35,532 nt of DNA, taken from contig JAITHD010000212.1 of NCBI GenBank assembly GCA_031280155.1, positions 1-35,532 of the forward strand. The letters are read 5' to 3'. The notes below the pieces were generated by a model that saw only the letters and a program-made list of their open reading frames with translations, searched no databases and had not been told where the DNA came from. This DNA comes from Treponema sp. Its GTDB lineage: Bacteria; Spirochaetota; Spirochaetia; Treponematales; Breznakiellaceae. Below are positions 32,897 to 35,532 of this stretch, piece by piece. Every line of letters begins with the position of its first letter. Position 1 is the stretch's first letter. The position numbers and the translations under genes were made by a program.

Positions 32897-34354
32897 TCAG
32901 AGAACCCCTAAATGATTTTTAATAAGTTCCAGCTTGAGATTCCGCAGCCTCTCGGTAATCGAAACCTTGTAGACATGAGGGTTGAGGAACCGCTTGTAAC
33001 TGTTGTCAAACGATTCAAGCCCTGTCTGTACCAGACGGCGGCTCGCTTCCAACGAAGGAATCGATCTGAGGAGCCGTCCTTTTTCCACCCAAGGCTTGAG
33101 CATAGGCTCAACGCTTCCATTAAGGACATGATAAAAATGGCGGTAATCCGCCGCAGGATGCCAAAACGTATAGGCTTTTCCTTTTTCAATCAAATCCGGC
33201 TGGGACGGATCCTCTAAACTAAGGGCGTCCGCCACAGTCATGCCTTGAATATCCTTGATCCGCCACACTTGTTTAACCCCGGGATTGGTGGTTTTGTCTG
33301 GATTGTCAGAACATTTCATAGTCGGCGTCAAAGGTCCGCCGCCGCCGCCGTCTCGGGCCGTAAGTTTATACACTCCGGTAAAAGCGGCGTCAGTTCCGCC
33401 GGTAACCATCTGGGTGCCTACGCCCCAGCTGTTGACCGGCGCGCCCGCGTCAGTAAGGGCTTGGATGATAGATTCGTCTAAATCATTGGACACTGAAATT
33501 GTCGCCTTAGTAAGTCCCGCGGCGTCCAAAAGTTTCCGCACTTCCACAGAAAGATAGTGAATATCCCCGGAATCAAGGCGGACCCCGAAATTTCTTCCTT
33601 GAGCGGTCAAGCGTTTTCCAACGCTGATAGCCTTTGGAGCGCCGCTTTTTAAGGTGTCATAGGTGTCAATGAGAAAAACCGGATGTTCAGGATAAATATC
33701 CGCATAGGCTTGAAAAGCCTCTTCCTCGCTGGAGTGAGCCATGATCCAAGAATGAGCCATAGTTCCCATAACCGGAATCCCGAATTCTTTGCCTGCAAGC
33801 ACATTGGAAGTTCCCGCGGCGCCGCCTATGAAAGCCGCTCTGGAAGCGGACATGGCGCCGTCCGGTCCTTGAGCCCGGCGCAGTCCGAATTCCAGGATCG
33901 CCCCTTTATCAGCCGCAAGCCATACTCTGGCGGTTTTAGTAGCGATAAGGCTTTGAAAATTAATCGTATTCAGGATCAGCCCTTCGATGATTTGACATTC
34001 AATGAGTCCTCCTTCAAGCCGAATCAGCACTTCTTGAGGAAAGACCACAGTTCCCTCGTCCATTGCCCACATCGAGCCGGTAAAGCGGAAATTTTCAAGG
34101 TCCTTGAGAAAAGGCGCTTCAAAAAGTCCAAGGGATCTGAGGTAATCAATATCGTCTTGGGAAAAAGAAAGGTTTTGGAGCTTATCCAAAAGAGTTCCTA
34201 ATCCGGCGAATATGGAAAATCCTCCGTTAAAAGGCTGGCGGCGGAAAAACATTTCAAATACGGTCTGCCGGTTCATGGCTTTTTTCCAATACCCCTGAGC
34301 CATAGTAAGGGAATAAAAGTCAGTAAATAAGCCTGAAGTATAGGCGGAGCTCAT
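32897..34354 (-). CDS. pncB: Nicotinate phosphoribosyltransferase
   Basis: Converts nicotinate and PRPP (with ATP) to nicotinate mononucleotide in the NAD salvage (Preiss-Handler) route. The 485-residue length and opening (SGLFTDFYSLTMAQGYWK, FEMFFRRQPFNGGFSIFAG) are those of the long bacterial form. Also present are GLRRAQGPDGAMSASRAAFIGGAAGTSN (the PRPP/nicotinate site region), GTMAHSWIMAH with the catalytic histidine region, FLIDTYDTLKSG, GVRLDSGD, and VSNDLDE then GVGTQMVTGGTDAA. Its ATG overlaps the pncA TGA as ATGA, with AGGAG in the end of pncA, so the two are translationally coupled. Confidence 0.96.
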   Translation of the reverse strand: MSSAYTSGLFTDFYSLTMAQGYWKKAMNRQTVFEMFFRRQPFNGGFSIFAGLGTLLDKLQNLSFSQDDIDYLRSLGLFEAPFLKDLENFRFTGSMWAMDEGTVVFPQEVLIRLEGGLIECQIIEGLILNTINFQSLIATKTARVWLAADKGAILEFGLRRAQGPDGAMSASRAAFIGGAAGTSNVLAGKEFGIPVMGTMAHSWIMAHSSEEEAFQAYADIYPEHPVFLIDTYDTLKSGAPKAISVGKRLTAQGRNFGVRLDSGDIHYLSVEVRKLLDAAGLTKATISVSNDLDESIIQALTDAGAPVNSWGVGTQMVTGGTDAAFTGVYKLTARDGGGGGPLTPTMKCSDNPDKTTNPGVKQVWRIKDIQGMTVADALSLEDPSQPDLIEKGKAYTFWHPAADYRHFYHVLNGSVEPMLKPWVEKGRLLRSIPSLEASRRLVQTGLESFDNSYKRFLNPHVYKVSITERLRNLKLELIKNHLGVL

Positions 34355-35031
34355 AGGAAATCTCCTGAATCCTTGAGATTTACGCCGGCGGACTTCATTG
34401 AGTCAAGGGCTTTTTCAACAGACCCTGGGGGATACCCGACGCCCTGAACCGCGTCGGTCAGCACAATAGTTTTGTATCCAAGGCTGATCGCATCTAAGGC
34501 GCTGTAATACACGCAGTAATCCGTTGCCAAACCTCCCAAAAAAACCGCGTTAATCCCCAGACCTTTTAAAAAACCGTCAAGTCCTGTAGGGGTCTGCCGG
34601 TCATTTTCAAAAAAAGCGGAATACGAATCCAAGTCCCGGCGGAATCCTTTACGAAGTATGCTGTGAACCGGTCCGAGATTGAGCAGGTCATGAAAATCAG
34701 CGCCTCTGGTACGCTGGATACAATGAGGATTCCAGAGAACCTGCCCTTTTACAGCAGGCAAATCTACGATATCTCCGGCTTTCTTTTCAGGGTGGGCTGA
34801 AGCAAAAGACACATGATCCGGCGGATGCCAATCAGCGGTGGCGATCACGGCTGCGCCCTTATCGGCGAAGACTTGGGCGAACCGGTTGAGGGGCTCAATA
34901 ACCTTATCTCCATCGGCAACCGCCAGGGCCCCGGCGGGCAGTTTTTCTCCGGAACAAGCTGTATAGGCAGGACAAAAATCATTCTGTATATCTATGATTA
35001 TGAGGGCGGCTGTAATACCGTCAAACTTCAT
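34351..35031 (-). CDS. pncA: Nicotinamidase
   Basis: Deamidates nicotinamide to nicotinate, the substrate of the next gene. The 226-residue protein has the full catalytic triad: Asp14 (IIDIQNDF), Lys128 (ILRKGFRRDLDSYSAF) and Cys173 (GGLATDYCVYYSALDA). The metal site D67-W-H69-P-P-D-H73 is intact. It is the isochorismatase fold, cytoplasmic. First gene of the pncA-pncB-lipid kinase run, with GAGGAGG six bases before the ATG. Such enzymes usually also hydrolyse pyrazinamide. Confidence 0.96.
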   Translation of the reverse strand: MKFDGITAALIIIDIQNDFCPAYTACSGEKLPAGALAVADGDKVIEPLNRFAQVFADKGAAVIATADWHPPDHVSFASAHPEKKAGDIVDLPAVKGQVLWNPHCIQRTRGADFHDLLNLGPVHSILRKGFRRDLDSYSAFFENDRQTPTGLDGFLKGLGINAVFLGGLATDYCVYYSALDAISLGYKTIVLTDAVQGVGYPPGSVEKALDSMKSAGVNLKDSGDFL

Positions 35032-35048
35032 ATAAGCCTCCTCTTATG

Positions 35049-35078
35049 ACTTTACCACATTTCGGGAGTTCTTGTCAT
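35049..35078 (-). promoter_or_regulatory. Possible promoter for pncA
   Basis: On the minus strand ATGACA (35073-35078), an 18-bp spacer and TAAAGT (35049-35054), just ahead of the pncA ribosome site. Both boxes are imperfect. Confidence 0.35.
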
Positions 35079-35101
35079 GGGTTAGCCGGACAGAGTCCCC
35101 C

Positions 35102-35174
35102 GGATTACACGGATTTTCACAGATTAATCAATGATAGAAACGAAAAATCCGTGTAATCCGTGTAATCCGTGGAC
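35102..35174. repeat. GATTACACGG-type inverted and direct repeat
   Basis: GGATTACACGGATTTT (35102-35117) is the exact reverse complement of AAAATCCGTGTAATCC (35144-35159), a 16-bp stem around a 26-base loop. The right arm continues as a tandem 10-mer GTGTAATCCG twice, then GTGGA. Similar GATTACACGGATT repeats are scattered in many bacterial genomes, with no known function. Confidence 0.7.
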
Positions 35175-35204
35175 CTTTAAAAAAACGATTAATAACTGTA
35201 CTAC

Positions 35205-35255
35205 GTTATTCTGGATAGAGAATAACGTATACTCTATCCAGAATAACTTTTTTTT
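35205..35255 (+). terminator. Long hairpin followed by T8
   Basis: GTTATTCTGGATAGAG (35205-35220) pairs perfectly with CTCTATCCAGAATAAC (35232-35247), a 16-bp stem with an 11-base loop, followed by eight Ts. Formally a strong plus-strand terminator, but no plus-strand gene feeds it in the window. It is built partly from the first tandem unit. Confidence 0.5.
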
Positions 35256-35409
35256 AATTCAGAATATGGTATTCTGAATCCAGACCGGCTTTTTTTCTAT
35301 TCAGAACAACCTATACTCTATCCAGAATGATTCATGCTCTATTCAGAATACTCTATACTCTATTCAGAACAACCTATGCTCTATCCAGAATGATTCATAC
35401 TCTATCGAA
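35221..35409 (+). repeat. Nine tandem 21-bp units
   Basis: Nine consecutive units of exactly 21 bp (35221, 35242, 35263, 35284, 35305, 35326, 35347, 35368 and 35389 onward). Eight end in C-A-G, and most match AAYRAYCYATRCTCTATYCAG. Units 2-4 are diverged by T tracts; units 5 and 8, and 6 and 9, are near-identical pairs. Unit 3 forms a perfect hairpin with the end of unit 2 (ATTCAGAATA-TGG-TATTCTGAAT, 35257-35279). There are no unique spacers, so it is not a CRISPR array. The frame is open from 35277 to the window end, encoding SIQN-type heptads, but has no start codon. The array runs into an IS-end palindrome. Confidence 0.8.
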
Positions 35410-35410
35410 A

Positions 35411-35462
35411 CCGCCGTAAAACCTTATAGAAAAAACCCTTTAGGGCTGGGGATATACGGCGG
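35411..35462 (+). repeat. IS-end palindromic element, intact copy
   Basis: CCGCCGTA (35411-35418) and TACGGCGG (35455-35462) form perfect 8-bp outer arms around ACCTTATAGAAAAAACCC, TTTAGGG and CTGGGGATA. The same element is found, reversed, at 18259-18307 and 169-210, and in part at 17998-18032 and 1-38. In those places it flanks tnpB-tail relics, so a further relic may lie just beyond this window. The last 70 bases show no recognised gene. Confidence 0.6.
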
Positions 35463-35532
35463 CACAGCGGAAAAAGATAGGTTGAAAACCCCTTTGACAT
35501 TTAGGCAAAGACTGGGTGATAATGAGAAAGTT

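Noticed and set aside
33683-34201. 172-residue antisense ORF in pncB
   Set aside because: Shadow frame of a well-conserved enzyme.
35221-35409. CRISPR array
   Set aside because: Units are directly adjacent with no unique spacers, and no cas genes are present.

Overview
The window looks like chromosomal DNA of a Treponema-type spirochaete. The string tamB-bamA-ompH-mutS matches what I recall of T. pallidum gene order (TP0325-TP0328). A eukaryote-type hexokinase, a spirochaetal FlgM, LplB/YtcP-type permeases and a PilZ protein also fit. Moderate GC and scattered IS200/IS605-like scars suggest a free-living or gut (for example termite-gut) treponeme rather than T. pallidum itself. The genus call is inference from gene content, since there is no rRNA in the window.

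Layout. Positions 1-367: decayed mobile-element ends. Positions 368-8135, plus strand: aroF (DAHP synthase), a small exported protein, a WbaP-like sugar-phosphate transferase, a second exported protein, argF, two sugar ABC permeases, and a dolichol/phytol-kinase-like membrane protein. Positions 8144-11108, minus strand: GH1 beta-glucosidase and hexokinase, with a near-consensus promoter before the glucosidase. Positions 11109-11667: a gene-poor stretch with a possible leaderless 47-residue ORF and the enolase promoter. Enolase (plus) converges on glgC (minus) at a strong terminator.

From 13022 to 35031 every confident gene is on the minus strand. In transcription order these are: pncA-pncB-lipid kinase; a PilZ protein; tamB-bamA-ompH-mutS; the protease ctp; an IS relic; rsmE-GT26 glycosyltransferase-rsmI; flgM; a TrmH-family methylase; and glgC. 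Positions 35032-35532 are non-coding: an inverted repeat, nine 21-bp tandem units and another copy of the IS-end palindrome.

The genes fall into a few jobs. Glucosidase, hexokinase, enolase and GlgC link sugar intake to glycolysis and glycogen. BamA, OmpH and TamB build the outer membrane. WbaP and the GT26 enzyme point to a surface polysaccharide. PncA and PncB salvage nicotinamide. RsmE, RsmI and the TrmH protein modify RNA, and FlgM gates late flagellar genes.

I found no clear new multi-gene system. The best leads are a recurring IS-end palindrome (five sites) attached to tnpB-tail relics, the 21-bp tandem array beside one copy, two possible leaderless starts, an attC-like cruciform, and unusual initiation regions at mutS, ctp and the TrmH gene.
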